The notes: a model not told the origin generated them from the letters alone. Positions 7,070-15,755 are shown, counted from the first letter of the stretch. The stretch: 45,162 nt of DNA from Bacteroidota bacterium (GCA_023415545.1 JAEZKJ010000030.1:1-45162), one strand, 5' to 3'. Numbers and translations: made by a program.

Positions 7070-8707
7070 TTACATCATACCACCCATGCCTCCCATACCT
7101 GGAGCTCCCATAGGCATTTCAGGTTTATCCTCTTTCTTCTCAACTATTACACATTCAGTAGTAAGGAACATACCTGCGATAGAAGCAGCATTTTCAAGAG
7201 CAACACGAGCAACCTTAGCTGGGTCAACTACACCTGCTGCATACAGGTTTTCATACGAATCAGTACGAGCATTGTAACCGAAGTCACCCTTACCTTCACG
7301 AACTTTCTGAACAACAACAGCACCTTCTTTACCGGCATTAGCAACAATCTGACGAAGAGGCTCTTCGATAGCACGTTTGATAATTTCAATACCTGTTGTT
7401 TCATCAGCATTATCACCCTTCATACCCTCAAGTTCTTCACTAGCACGGATGTAAGCAACACCACCACCAGGGATAATACCCTCTTCGATAGCAGCACGAG
7501 TTGCACAAAGAGCATCATCAACTCTATCTTTCTTCTCTTTCATCTCAACTTCCGAAGCAGCACCAACATAAAGAACAGCTACACCACCTGAAAGTTTTGC
7601 AAGACGTTCTTGAAGTTTTTCTTTATCATAATCAGAAGTAGAGTTCTTGATTTCAGCTTTAATCTGATTTATGCGTTCTTTAATAGCCTCTGGATCACCG
7701 GCACCATTAACGATGGTAGTATTATCTTTAGTGATAGTACATTTATCGCAAGTACCAAGCATCTCGATAGTAGCTTGTTCAAGTTTAATACCCTTCTCTT
7801 CGCTTACAACAATACCACCTGTTAAGATTGCTATATCTTCAAGCATAGCTTTTCTTCTATCACCGAAACCTGGAGCTTTCACTGCACATATTTTAAGTTG
7901 AGAGCGTAGGCGGTTTACTACCAAAGTAGTTAATGCTTCACTATCTACATCTTCTGCAATAACCAAAAGAGGACGACCACTTTGTACAGCAGGTTCAAGA
8001 ATAGGTAAAAAATCTTTCAAGTTAGAGATTTTCTTATCGTAAATCAAGATATATGGATGTTCCATTACACACTCCATCTTCTCTGTATCAGTTACAAAGT
8101 AAGGAGATAGATATCCACGATCAAATTGCATACCCTCAACTACACCAATAGTAGTATCGGTACCTTTAGCCTCTTCAATAGTTATTACACCATCTTTAGA
8201 AACTTTACGCATTGCATCAGCAATAAGTTTACCAATAACAGGGTCATTGTTTGAAGATACAGTAGCAACTTGTTCAATTTTGTCATAGTTGTCACCAACT
8301 TTTTCTGACAAGTTTTTGATTGATTCTACAACTTTTGCAACGGCTTTATCTATACCACGTTTCAAATCCATTGGATTTGCACCTGCAGTAACATTCTTCA
8401 ATCCAACACCAACGATTGATTGAGCAAGAACAGTAGCAGTAGTTGTACCATCACCAGCATCATCACCAGTCTTAGAAGCAACAGATTTAACAAGCTGTGC
8501 ACCTGTATTTTGGAAAGGATCAGAAAGTTCAATCTCTTTAGCAACAGTCACACCATCTTTAGTGATATGTGGAGCACCAAACTTCTTTTCGATAATTACG
8601 TTACGACCTTTAGGACCAAGTGTTACCTTTACAGCATCTGCCAATTGATCTACACCATGTTTCAACTGCTCGCGAGCATCAATGTTGAATTTTATATCTT
8701 TTGCCAT
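7070..8707 (-). CDS. groL: chaperonin GroEL (60 kDa)
   Basis: A 545-residue, full-length GroEL that assembles as a double heptameric ring and folds cytosolic proteins with GroES and ATP. The N-terminal MAKDIKFNIDAREQLKHGVDQLADAVKVTLGPKGRNVIIEK and the GDGTTTATVLAQ nucleotide-binding motif are intact. So are the AAVEEGI-type motif (AAIEEGIIPGGG) and the C-terminal Gly-Met repeats (GAPGMGGMGGMM). It lies 30 bases downstream of groES with no promoter between and ends at a strong hairpin. Confidence 0.98.
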   Translation of the reverse strand: MAKDIKFNIDAREQLKHGVDQLADAVKVTLGPKGRNVIIEKKFGAPHITKDGVTVAKEIELSDPFQNTGAQLVKSVASKTGDDAGDGTTTATVLAQSIVGVGLKNVTAGANPMDLKRGIDKAVAKVVESIKNLSEKVGDNYDKIEQVATVSSNNDPVIGKLIADAMRKVSKDGVITIEEAKGTDTTIGVVEGMQFDRGYLSPYFVTDTEKMECVMEHPYILIYDKKISNLKDFLPILEPAVQSGRPLLVIAEDVDSEALTTLVVNRLRSQLKICAVKAPGFGDRRKAMLEDIAILTGGIVVSEEKGIKLEQATIEMLGTCDKCTITKDNTTIVNGAGDPEAIKERINQIKAEIKNSTSDYDKEKLQERLAKLSGGVAVLYVGAASEVEMKEKKDRVDDALCATRAAIEEGIIPGGGVAYIRASEELEGMKGDNADETTGIEIIKRAIEEPLRQIVANAGKEGAVVVQKVREGKGDFGYNARTDSYENLYAAGVVDPAKVARVALENAASIAGMFLTTECVIVEKKEDKPEMPMGAPGMGGMGGMM

Positions 8708-8737
8708 ATTCTTTTTTATTTAATTGATTATTACCTA

Positions 8738-9010
8738 TTATCCCAATTTTGCAAGTACATCACCCTGACGCATGATAAGATACTTCACACCATTGTGTTC
8801 TAATTCAGTACCCGAGTATTTACCATACAATACTGTATCACCAACTTTAAGTACCATCTCTTCATCTTTTGTTCCGTTACCAACTGCAACTACTTCGCCT
8901 TGTAATGGTTTTTCTTTTGCTGTATCAGGAATAATTATTCCACTAACTGTTTTCTCTTCTGCTGGAGCAGGAAGAATAAGCACTCTGTCTGCTAATGGTT
9001 TAATGCTCAT
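8738..9010 (-). CDS. groS: co-chaperonin GroES (10 kDa)
   Basis: The 90-residue lid of the GroEL chamber. It starts with MSIKPLADRVLILPAPAEEKTVSGIIIPDTAKEKP, including the mobile loop that contacts GroEL. GDTVLYGKYSGTELEHNGVKYLIMRQGDVLA follows, typical of the C-terminal half. It is the first gene of the groES-groEL operon. Its upstream region lacks the TAnnTTTG box seen at many other genes here but carries TGCCAA repeats and a sigma-54-like sequence (9085-9100). Confidence 0.97.
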   Translation of the reverse strand: MSIKPLADRVLILPAPAEEKTVSGIIIPDTAKEKPLQGEVVAVGNGTKDEEMVLKVGDTVLYGKYSGTELEHNGVKYLIMRQGDVLAKLG

Positions 9011-9071
9011 AATCTTAATTTTTTATTTGTTTTATAATATTTCGTTTTAATAAAAATCACATAATTGTGTT

Positions 9072-9096
9072 ACACTTTTATATATGCCAAAAGTGT
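9072..9096. promoter_or_regulatory. inverted repeat upstream of groES
   Basis: ACACTTTT (9072-9079) and AAAAGTGT (9089-9096) are perfect inverted arms with a 9-base spacer. This is the geometry of the HrcA operator CIRCE but not its sequence (TTAGCACTC). It overlaps the sigma-54-like element at 9085-9100. A role in heat-shock control is inference only. Confidence 0.4.
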
Positions 9097-9100
9097 GCCA
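9085..9100 (-). promoter_or_regulatory. sigma-54-like -24/-12 element for groES
   Basis: On the minus strand TGGCACACTTTTGGCA matches the RpoN consensus TGGCAC-N5-TTGCA at all fixed positions but one. The GG and GC pairs are in the required 12-base register. The predicted start near 9074 gives a leader of about 64 bases. No TAnnTTTG box is present between 9011 and 9180. Confidence 0.4.
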
Positions 9101-9123
9101 AACAAGAGAATAGTTTATTTACA

Positions 9124-9136
9124 TGCCAAATTGGCA
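9124..9136. promoter_or_regulatory. TGCCAA-A-TTGGCA palindrome
   Basis: The perfect 6-bp arms TGCCAA (9124-9129) and TTGGCA (9131-9136) flank a single A, about 25 bp upstream of the sigma-54-like element. TGCCAA also occurs at 9085-9090 and 9096-9101, so the groES upstream region holds a cluster of this motif. Confidence 0.45.
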
Positions 9137-9167
9137 CATATTATTCCTCTTTTGTCTAATATAAATA

Positions 9168-9215
9168 AACAAAAAAGAGGCAAATATGTTTTGCAACCAT
9201 ACATATTTGCCTCTT
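9168..9215 (-). terminator. hisS terminator
   Basis: A perfect 15-bp stem (9175-9189 with 9201-9215) with an 11-base loop is followed on the minus strand by a run of T residues. It lies 25 bases after the hisS stop. Confidence 0.85.
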
Positions 9216-9240
9216 AATTTTTATAATTTTAAGTATTACC

Positions 9241-10602
9241 CTATTTTACGATTTGATAAAGTTCTTCAACATTAACAAGAGTTTGCTCTCCGGTAATCAT
9301 ATTTTTAAGTGTAAACTTATTTTCATTCATCTCATTCTCTCCGGCAAGAGCTACGAATGGTATATTTTTGTCGTTTGCATAACTCATCTGTTTCTTCATC
9401 TTTGCAGCATCAGGATAAATCTCAGCATTTACTCCTTTTGCACGAATTTCAGCCAAAACAGGTAAAACATATTCTACTTCATTATCACCAAAGTTCACAA
9501 ACATCAATTTAGTTGAGTTTACTGTCTCTTCAGGATATAAATCCAACTGATTGAGCACATCATAAATTCTATCTGCACCAAAAGAGATTCCTACACCCGA
9601 AACACCACTCATTCCAAATACTCCTGTAAGATTGTCATAACGGCCACCACCACTGATACTTCCAATCTGTACATCAAGAGCTTTAACCTCAAAAATTGCA
9701 CCTGTATAATAGTTTAACCCACGAGCAAGAGTAAGATCAAGTTCAATTTCATTCTTAATACCCATCTTAGCGATATGTTTCAAAATGAATTCGCACTCTT
9801 CAACTCCCTTAATACCTATTTCACTTTCAGCTAAAACAGTTTTAAGTGTAGCAAGTTTCTCTTCATTTGTTCCACTAAGCATGATAATTGGTTGTAACTT
9901 TTCGATAGCTTCCTGAGGAATATCTTTAGAGGCCAACTCAGCATTAACATTATCAAGACCTATCTTATCAAGCTTATCTATTGCAACAGTAATATCTACA
10001 ATTTTATCAGATTGACCAATAATTTCTGCAATTCCCGAAAGTATCTTACGATTATTAAGTTTAATTGAAACACGAATACCGAATTTCAAGAAAACGTTAT
10101 CAATCATTTGAACAAGTTCAACTTCATTCAATAGCGAGTTACTACCCACAACGTCGGCATCACACTGATAGAATTCACGATAACGCCCCTTTTGAGGACG
10201 GTCAGCACGCCATACAGGTTGAATTTGATAACGTTTAAAAGGGAAAGATATTTCATCGCGGTGCATAACTACAAATCGGGCAAAAGGTACAGTGAGGTCG
10301 TATCTTAACCCTTTTTCGCAGAACTTAGATGCAAGTTTAGCTGCATTTCTACTAAGTAACTCCTCGTCAGTAATGCCACTGAAATAATCACCTGAGTTTT
10401 GTATTTTGAAAAGGAGTTTATCACCCTCATCACCATATTTTCCCATAAGCGTAGAGAGGTTTTCCATAGATGGAGTCTCTATCTGTTGGAAACCAAATAG
10501 GTGAAAAACATCGCGAATTGTATTAAAAATATAATTACGTTTCGCCATCTCAACAGGGGTGAAATCTCTCGTACCTTTCGGTATTGACGGTCTTGCTGCC
10601 AT
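9241..10602 (-). CDS. hisS: histidyl-tRNA synthetase
   Basis: A 453-residue class II synthetase that charges tRNA-His. It opens with PSIPKGTRDFTPVEMAKRNYIF, the usual N-terminal signature. Motif 2 appears as FKRYQIQPVWRADRPQKGRYREFYQCDAD. The histidine-specific LARGLNYYTGAIFEV and SGGGRYDNL motifs follow, and the C-terminal anticodon-binding domain covers the last 95 residues or so. A -7 box at 10631-10638 and a strong terminator bracket it as a single-gene unit. Confidence 0.96.
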   Translation of the reverse strand: MAARPSIPKGTRDFTPVEMAKRNYIFNTIRDVFHLFGFQQIETPSMENLSTLMGKYGDEGDKLLFKIQNSGDYFSGITDEELLSRNAAKLASKFCEKGLRYDLTVPFARFVVMHRDEISFPFKRYQIQPVWRADRPQKGRYREFYQCDADVVGSNSLLNEVELVQMIDNVFLKFGIRVSIKLNNRKILSGIAEIIGQSDKIVDITVAIDKLDKIGLDNVNAELASKDIPQEAIEKLQPIIMLSGTNEEKLATLKTVLAESEIGIKGVEECEFILKHIAKMGIKNEIELDLTLARGLNYYTGAIFEVKALDVQIGSISGGGRYDNLTGVFGMSGVSGVGISFGADRIYDVLNQLDLYPEETVNSTKLMFVNFGDNEVEYVLPVLAEIRAKGVNAEIYPDAAKMKKQMSYANDKNIPFVALAGENEMNENKFTLKNMITGEQTLVNVEELYQIVK

Positions 10603-10630
10603 ATCGATATATATTTTTTATTCAGAGCGA

Positions 10631-10638
10631 CAAAATTA
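10631..10638 (-). promoter_or_regulatory. -7 box for hisS
   Basis: TAATTTTG on the minus strand, 29 bases upstream of the ATG at 10602. Confidence 0.65.
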
Positions 10639-10681
10639 CTATAATTTCTTTGTAAAAACGAATGAAAAAAGATAATACTAT

Positions 10682-10724
10682 ATAAAAGCAGCATCCCCAT
10701 TACAGAAACTGTAATGGGGATGCT
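10682..10724 (-). terminator. terminator of the zinc peptidase gene
   Basis: Perfect 15-bp arms (10690-10704 with 10710-10724, core CCCCATTACA/TGTAATGGGG) with a 5-base loop are followed by TTTTATA on the minus strand. Confidence 0.85.
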
Positions 10725-10752
10725 AATTATTTCGTATGATAATTATATACTA

Positions 10753-11433
10753 TTACTCACGTCTACCCAAATATATTGAAACGTAGTAAACCAAAGTTGC
10801 CAACGAGCTAAGTGCAGCAACAACATATGTGTAAGCTGCAGATTTCAAAGCATCCTGAGCAGCCGAATAATTCATTGAGTTTGTTATACCTGCACTATTC
10901 AACCACGCAAGCGCTCTTTGACTGGCATTTATTTCAACCGGTAGTGTTATAAAACTAAATATTGTTGTCAATGCAAAAAGGCAGATACCAAAAAGAAGTA
11001 ACCCAGGGAAAGAGTTCACCATAAGTATACCTGCAAGAAGGATCCATGACATTATGCTTGATGAGAACTGAACAACAGGAACAAGCGCCGAACGCATTTT
11101 CAAAGGAGCATAAGCACGAGCATGTTGAACAGCGTGACCACATTCATGTGCAGCTACAGCAGCTGCAGCAACACTGTTACTTCCATAAACACCTTCACTT
11201 AAATTTACTGTCTTATTTATTGGGTTATAATGGTCTGTCAACATACCTGGAGTACTGGTAACAGTAACATCATAAATACCATTGTCATGAAGCATTTTCA
11301 TAGCAACATCTCTACCTGTCATGCCGTTGGAAAGAGGTATTTTAGAGTATTTCTCAAATTTGCTTTTTAGGCGTGCACTTACTATATAACTTATTACTGC
11401 TATGCCTATAAATAATATCCAATAATGATACAT
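10753..11433 (-). CDS. membrane zinc metallopeptidase (YugP/DUF2227-like neutral zinc peptidase)
   Basis: A 226-residue integral membrane protein. An N-terminal hydrophobic segment (YHYWILFIGIAVISYIV) is followed by the cytoplasmic or periplasmic catalytic part with HECGH at residues 96-100 (AAHECGHAVQHA). At least two more membrane segments follow (SIMSWILLAGILMV, LLLFGICLFALTTIFSF). The family is known as YugP/putative neutral zinc metallopeptidase; its substrate is not established. The open frame extends to 11496, but the -7 box at 11494-11501 covers that ATG, so I start at 11433. Confidence 0.85.
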   Translation of the reverse strand: MYHYWILFIGIAVISYIVSARLKSKFEKYSKIPLSNGMTGRDVAMKMLHDNGIYDVTVTSTPGMLTDHYNPINKTVNLSEGVYGSNSVAAAAVAAHECGHAVQHARAYAPLKMRSALVPVVQFSSSIMSWILLAGILMVNSFPGLLLFGICLFALTTIFSFITLPVEINASQRALAWLNSAGITNSMNYSAAQDALKSAAYTYVVAALSSLATLVYYVSIYLGRRE

Positions 11434-11493
11434 AATTTCTTCTGATTTTATTTTGTTGTTAAATATATACTTTTCTATATACAAACTGCTTGC

Positions 11494-11501
11494 CAAAGTT
11501 A
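11494..11501 (-). promoter_or_regulatory. -7 box for the zinc peptidase gene
   Basis: TAACTTTG on the minus strand, 60 bases upstream of the ATG at 11433. It overlaps the first codon of the longer open frame and so rules it out. Confidence 0.65.
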
Positions 11502-11596
11502 CTGTTTTAATGAGAATTAAGAAAAAATGTCATGAAAAGTATATATATCCAACAAATACATTAATATCCATCTATTAAACGATAAATATACAATAC

Positions 11597-11630
11597 AAAA
11601 AAGTCTGCCAAAATATTTTTTGACAGACTT
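11597..11630 (-). terminator. oad operon terminator
   Basis: AAGTCTG (11601-11607) pairs with CAGACTT (11624-11630) and is extended by CAAAA/TTTTG after one mismatch. On the minus strand a run of T residues follows, about 32 bases past the oadB stop. Confidence 0.75.
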
Positions 11631-11661
11631 CTATAATTCTATTATATTGATTATCCTTTAA

Positions 11662-12897
11662 CTAGCTTAAGAATGAAATCAACACACCGGCAGCAACAGC
11701 CGAGCCAATAACACCCGAAATATTACTTGCCATACAGTATTGAAGAACATGATTCTTTTGATCATACTTTAAAGCTATCTCATTAGCGACTCTACTTGCC
11801 ATTGGAACAGCACTAAGTCCGGTTGCTCCAATAAGAGGATTGATTTTTTTCTTTGTGAACAGATTAACCACTTTTACAAAAACAATACCGCCAGATATAG
11901 AAAGAGCAAAAGCAAGGAATCCACCAATAACAATACCTATAGTTGTCCAATTAAGGAAAGCCTCTGTTGTCATTGTTGCACCCACGCACAATCCTAAAAA
12001 TATTGTTGCTGCATTCATTATTGAATTTGATGCTGCATCAAACAGACGTGAAGTATCGCTTCCAATCTCTTTAATAAGATTACCAAACATAAGCATACCA
12101 ATCAAAGGAACAGAACTTGGCACGAAAATAGCAACCACAGTAGTAACTACTATAGGGAAGATAATTTTAAGAACACGCATATTCTTTATCTCCACTTTTG
12201 AAGGATAAAGTTTCTCCTGTTCCTTCATATTTATGCTCAACTCTTTCTTTGAGCAAAGTAACTTAACAACAAGTGGGATGATTACCGGAACCAAAGCCAT
12301 GTATGAATAAGCTGCTATTGCAATAGGACCAAGAAGATGTGGAGCAAGTATTATTGTTGTAAATATTGCAGTTGGGCCATCGGCACCACCAATAATACCA
12401 AGCGAAGCAGCTTCGGATGGGGTGAATCCCATAATAATAGCAACCAAAAGAACTGTGAATATACCAAGCTGAGCAGCAGCGCCAAATATTGACAAACGTA
12501 GATTTCTCAACATTGGGCCAAAATCTGTCAAAGCACCTACACCCATAAATATTATTGGAGGAAGGAATCCGGTTTTTATCAACATATAATATAGGAAGTT
12601 CATAAGTCCTAAATCATGAGCAATTTGAGGCAATGACATCTCCCATATATTTTGCAAAGTACCATTCACAAGTATCATACCATTCTCATCTGCTTGAGTA
12701 ACTCCCATACCACCTCCAGGGAAGTTTGCCAAGAGAACACCAAAAGCAATTGGGACTAACAAAAGAGGTTCATACTTTTTCTTAATACCAAGATATAGAA
12801 GAATGAATGCAATGGCATACATTATAAGGAACTGCGGATCAGCAATTATATTACTGAAGGCAGTCATTTCATATAGTTTACCGAATATATCTTCCAT
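11662..12897 (-). CDS. oadB: sodium-pump decarboxylase beta subunit (OadB type)
   Basis: A 411-residue integral membrane protein that couples decarboxylation of the carboxybiotin carried by the alpha subunit to Na+ export. There are about ten hydrophobic segments. The family's conserved GGADGPTA motif sits at residues 170-177, with the Na+-coupling Asp at 173. MGVGALTDFGPML and the SGVIGSAVAAGVL C-terminus also match the OadB/GcdB/MmdB family. The ATG shares one base with the oadA stop (TAATG), so the two are translationally coupled. Confidence 0.93.
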   Translation of the reverse strand: MEDIFGKLYEMTAFSNIIADPQFLIMYAIAFILLYLGIKKKYEPLLLVPIAFGVLLANFPGGGMGVTQADENGMILVNGTLQNIWEMSLPQIAHDLGLMNFLYYMLIKTGFLPPIIFMGVGALTDFGPMLRNLRLSIFGAAAQLGIFTVLLVAIIMGFTPSEAASLGIIGGADGPTAIFTTIILAPHLLGPIAIAAYSYMALVPVIIPLVVKLLCSKKELSINMKEQEKLYPSKVEIKNMRVLKIIFPIVVTTVVAIFVPSSVPLIGMLMFGNLIKEIGSDTSRLFDAASNSIMNAATIFLGLCVGATMTTEAFLNWTTIGIVIGGFLAFALSISGGIVFVKVVNLFTKKKINPLIGATGLSAVPMASRVANEIALKYDQKNHVLQYCMASNISGVIGSAVAAGVLISFLS

Positions 12898-14753
12898 TAT
12901 AACACTTTCATTAATATATCATCCTCAGATACAGCATCACCTGAGTTTACACAAATAGCAGTAATTGTTCCATCAAATTCCGAGCGAACGGCATTGTATG
13001 TCTTCATAGCCTCAATGTAACAAAGGACATCACCTTTGCTAACCTTGTCACCCACTTTTCTTGGGCTCTCTTGAGCATTCTTTACAAGATAGAATTTTCC
13101 CTCTAAAGGAGATGTTACATCTTTGCCTTCTCCAACAGGTACGCTCTCTTGAGATTTATCTGCTGAAGCTGCATCTTTTAAATTTTCAGGATTTATATCA
13201 CCAAAAGCAACAGTAACACGATAAGCCTGTCCATTAACATCTACGGTAAGAACTTTGGTCTTATTATCTTCAACAGGAGTACCGGCATTTACTAACTCTT
13301 CGCGACGCTTCTTCAAATCTTCCAAGAAATCTTCTTTAGCTTTTCCACTTTTATATGCCTCATATTGAGCAGGATGCATAGCATATTCGAACAGTTCTTC
13401 ATCATCCTGTCCAAGATCCCACTTCTTCTCCCACATCAACTGACGATATTTATCCAATTGATCAGGATAGTTATCTTGAGGATCACCGGTAAAGAATTGA
13501 CGTCCCTCACGTTCTGCCTTTTCTTTTAATTCGGGAGCTATTTCACCAGGTAATTTACCTGCTTTACCTAAAAGCATATCCCATATATCGTCGGCAATCA
13601 TTCCCCAACGCTCTTTACCCTTTTCCATAGCCATAACATTCATTAGCGCCAAATTCTTTACATATTGGCTGAATGGAGTAACTAAAGGAGGATAACCAAC
13701 ACGAGGCCAAACATAAGCAACTTCATTAAATAGTTTTATCAACAACTCATCTTGAGTCATGAATGGTAAATTATGTTTTGCTTTCCACTTGTTAATTGAC
13801 TCTAGGTTTGTCTCTAAATCAGCCATAAGGCTACCCATCATACCACCAGGAAGTCCTGGGCCAACAAGCAGAGAGTTCATCAATCTATTTTTAGGACTTA
13901 TGTATAATCCCAAGAAATCATCCATAAACTCCTGAATCATAGTACGCACCTTCATGTATGCCTCCATATTTATCTCAGCAACTTTAAAGCCTGCATCCTT
14001 CAACATAGCTTGAACGCTGATAATATCGGCATGTCCAGTACCCCAAGAAAGAGGTTCCATACCAACATCTACATAGTCACAACCGGCATTACAAACCTCA
14101 AGAATAGAGGCCATATTGAAGCCTGGACCTGCATGTGAATGATATTGAACAGGAATATTTTTAATTTTCTTTATTCCCTCTACTATTTTTCCTAAAGAGA
14201 CAGGGCGTCCAATACCTGCCATATCCTTTATACATATCTCATCAGCACCAGCTTCAATAAGCTGTTTAGCCATATTTACATAATACTCAACAGTATGAAC
14301 AGGTGAGAAAGTAATACAAAGTGAGCATTGAGATATCATACCTGCTTCATGAGCGTATGATATAGATGGGATTATATTTCGTACATCATTTAGACCACAA
14401 AAAGTACGAGTGATATCTGTTCCTTGAGCTTTCTTTACTTTATAAAAAAGCTTTCGTACATCTGCAGGGACAGGGCTCATTCTTAATCCATTAAGTGCTC
14501 TATCTAACATATGAGTTTGAATGCCGGCTTCATGAAATGGTTTTGTCCACTCACGTACAGCATTATTAGGGTTTTCTCCGAATAAAAGATTTACCTGTTC
14601 AAAACCTCCACCATTTGTCTCTACTCTGCTAAAGCAGCCCATTTCAATTATAGCAGGAGCAACTTTAACTAATTGGTCAACTCGTGGAACATATTTACCG
14701 GCACTTTGCCACATGTCGCGGAAGACCAAACTAAACTTTACTTCTCTTTCCAT
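12897..14753 (-). CDS. oadA: sodium-pump decarboxylase alpha subunit: carboxyltransferase plus biotin carrier (OadA type)
   Basis: A 618-residue protein. The N-terminal carboxyltransferase TIM barrel keeps the Arg, metal-binding Asp and Gln of the active site (R12, D13, Q16 in FRDMWQS). It also keeps the Lys that is carboxylated in relatives (K176 in CIKDMAG) and the H205/H207 metal pair in YHSHAGPG. A linker leads to a biotin domain with EAMKT at 581-585, biotin on K584. Differences from textbook OadA/pyruvate carboxylase are DMWQS for DAHQS and LDRALNGL for LLRGQNLL, so the substrate (oxaloacetate or another acyl-CoA) is not certain. It is the middle gene of oadG-oadA-oadB. Confidence 0.88.
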   Translation of the reverse strand: MEREVKFSLVFRDMWQSAGKYVPRVDQLVKVAPAIIEMGCFSRVETNGGGFEQVNLLFGENPNNAVREWTKPFHEAGIQTHMLDRALNGLRMSPVPADVRKLFYKVKKAQGTDITRTFCGLNDVRNIIPSISYAHEAGMISQCSLCITFSPVHTVEYYVNMAKQLIEAGADEICIKDMAGIGRPVSLGKIVEGIKKIKNIPVQYHSHAGPGFNMASILEVCNAGCDYVDVGMEPLSWGTGHADIISVQAMLKDAGFKVAEINMEAYMKVRTMIQEFMDDFLGLYISPKNRLMNSLLVGPGLPGGMMGSLMADLETNLESINKWKAKHNLPFMTQDELLIKLFNEVAYVWPRVGYPPLVTPFSQYVKNLALMNVMAMEKGKERWGMIADDIWDMLLGKAGKLPGEIAPELKEKAEREGRQFFTGDPQDNYPDQLDKYRQLMWEKKWDLGQDDEELFEYAMHPAQYEAYKSGKAKEDFLEDLKKRREELVNAGTPVEDNKTKVLTVDVNGQAYRVTVAFGDINPENLKDAASADKSQESVPVGEGKDVTSPLEGKFYLVKNAQESPRKVGDKVSKGDVLCYIEAMKTYNAVRSEFDGTITAICVNSGDAVSEDDILMKVL

Positions 14754-14775
14754 TGTTCTTACTTCTTTTCTTGGG

Positions 14776-15027
14776 TTATAACTTTTCTACCTTTATTACC
14801 TGGCCTTTGCCAGCAGTCAAAATATCGACAGCAGTTTTAATTGCATCCATTGCACCTACATCCTTAGTAGGATTTACAACAGGTGTTTTTAAAACAGCTT
14901 CTTCAGGTGCATACTTATTCACTAAAACGATTAAATATTTACCTAGAAAAATGACTATAAGAAGAATTATAAATACAGTAGCCATACCGACTACCATAAG
15001 CATTAACCCTAATCCTATATTATCCAT
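14776..15027 (-). CDS. oadG: sodium-pump decarboxylase gamma subunit (OadG family)
   Basis: An 83-residue protein with one N-terminal membrane segment (LGLMLMVVGMATVFIILLIVIFLGKYLIVLV), followed by a short polar tail rich in Ala and Lys. This is the typical OadG layout, and it anchors the alpha subunit to the membrane beta subunit. It ends 22 bases before oadA and starts the three-gene set. The 124-base gap to the upstream nitroreductase contains no recognisable -7 box, so the set may also be read from the nitroreductase promoter. Confidence 0.85.
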   Translation of the reverse strand: MDNIGLGLMLMVVGMATVFIILLIVIFLGKYLIVLVNKYAPEEAVLKTPVVNPTKDVGAMDAIKTAVDILTAGKGQVIKVEKL

Positions 15028-15151
15028 TATTTTATATTTTTTAAAAGCGCATTCAAGATACTATTTATTTAGAAAAGAACTACTACCCTGTTTTGATTTG
15101 TTAACTTACGCTAACTAATAATAATAAACACATGTATAAATATTTATAAAT

Positions 15152-15652
15152 TTATATAATAACATCATCAATATTCTTCCTTTTCTTCTCAGGCATATCA
15201 TCTAGTGCATATCCAATAGGAATAAGTGCTATTGGTTCTAAATGAACAGGCAAAGAGAGCAATTGTCGACAAAGAGTTACATCGAAATTGCACACCCAAC
15301 ATGTAGCTAGCCCCTGTTCAGTAGCAGCCAAACATAGATGTTCAACAGCAATAGCCACATCTATATCAGCGTGATCTTTGTTATCACTTCTTCTATGCCA
15401 TGACTCTTCATGATTTCCACAAGCAACAATAATGCAAGGAGCAGTTTTTATCCACTCTCTTTTATAGCAAGAGTATAAATTGTCCAATTCACTCTTATCT
15501 GTAACAATTTTAAAGCTCCATGGTTGGAAGTTTACAGCAGATGGAGCATATCTTACACATTCCATTATATAATTTAACTTTTCCTTTTCAGGAAGTTTAT
15601 CCGAATAGTTACGTGATGAGTAACGTAGTTTTACTAATTCTAAAAAGTTCAT
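15152..15652 (-). CDS. nitroreductase-family flavoprotein
   Basis: A 166-residue single-domain nitroreductase with the N-terminal FMN-binding pattern MNFLELVKLRYSSRNYSDKL and MECVRYAPSAVNFQPWSFKIV. The central region (DHADIDVAIAVEHLCLAATEQGLATCWVCNFD) matches the dimer interface and FMN-phosphate region. These enzymes use NAD(P)H to reduce nitro, quinone or similar compounds; the physiological substrate is unknown. An ATG two codons earlier (15658) is possible. Its -7 box abuts the divergent one of the HAD phosphatase. Confidence 0.88.
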   Translation of the reverse strand: MNFLELVKLRYSSRNYSDKLPEKEKLNYIMECVRYAPSAVNFQPWSFKIVTDKSELDNLYSCYKREWIKTAPCIIVACGNHEESWHRRSDNKDHADIDVAIAVEHLCLAATEQGLATCWVCNFDVTLCRQLLSLPVHLEPIALIPIGYALDDMPEKKRKNIDDVII

Positions 15653-15696
15653 AATCATTTGAATTTGTTTGCTAACTATAGTAATCTATTTGTAAA

Positions 15697-15704
15697 CAAA
15701 AATA
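15697..15704 (-). promoter_or_regulatory. -7 box for the nitroreductase
   Basis: TATTTTTG on the minus strand, 44 bases upstream of the start. One base separates it from the oppositely directed box at 15706-15713. Confidence 0.55.
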
Positions 15705-15705
15705 G

Positions 15706-15713
15706 TAACTTTG
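15706..15713 (+). promoter_or_regulatory. -7 box for the HAD phosphatase
   Basis: TAACTTTG, followed by GC as often seen in this genome, 42 bases upstream of the ATG at 15756. It is packed back-to-back with the nitroreductase box. Confidence 0.65.
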
Positions 15714-15755
15714 CGCCTCTAAAAAATAGATAAAGCCTATTAAAACAGACTAAAG

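Noticed and set aside
7228..8803. Several open frames opposite or overlapping groES-groEL
   Set aside because: They are antisense or alternate-frame shadows of strongly conserved genes and have no features of their own.
9072..9096. CIRCE element (HrcA operator) for groES
   Set aside because: The 9-base spacing fits but the arms do not match TTAGCACTC; kept only as an unnamed inverted repeat.
14753..15118. Plus-strand open frame of 121 codons across oadG
   Set aside because: Antisense to oadG, whose membrane helix and operon position are clear.
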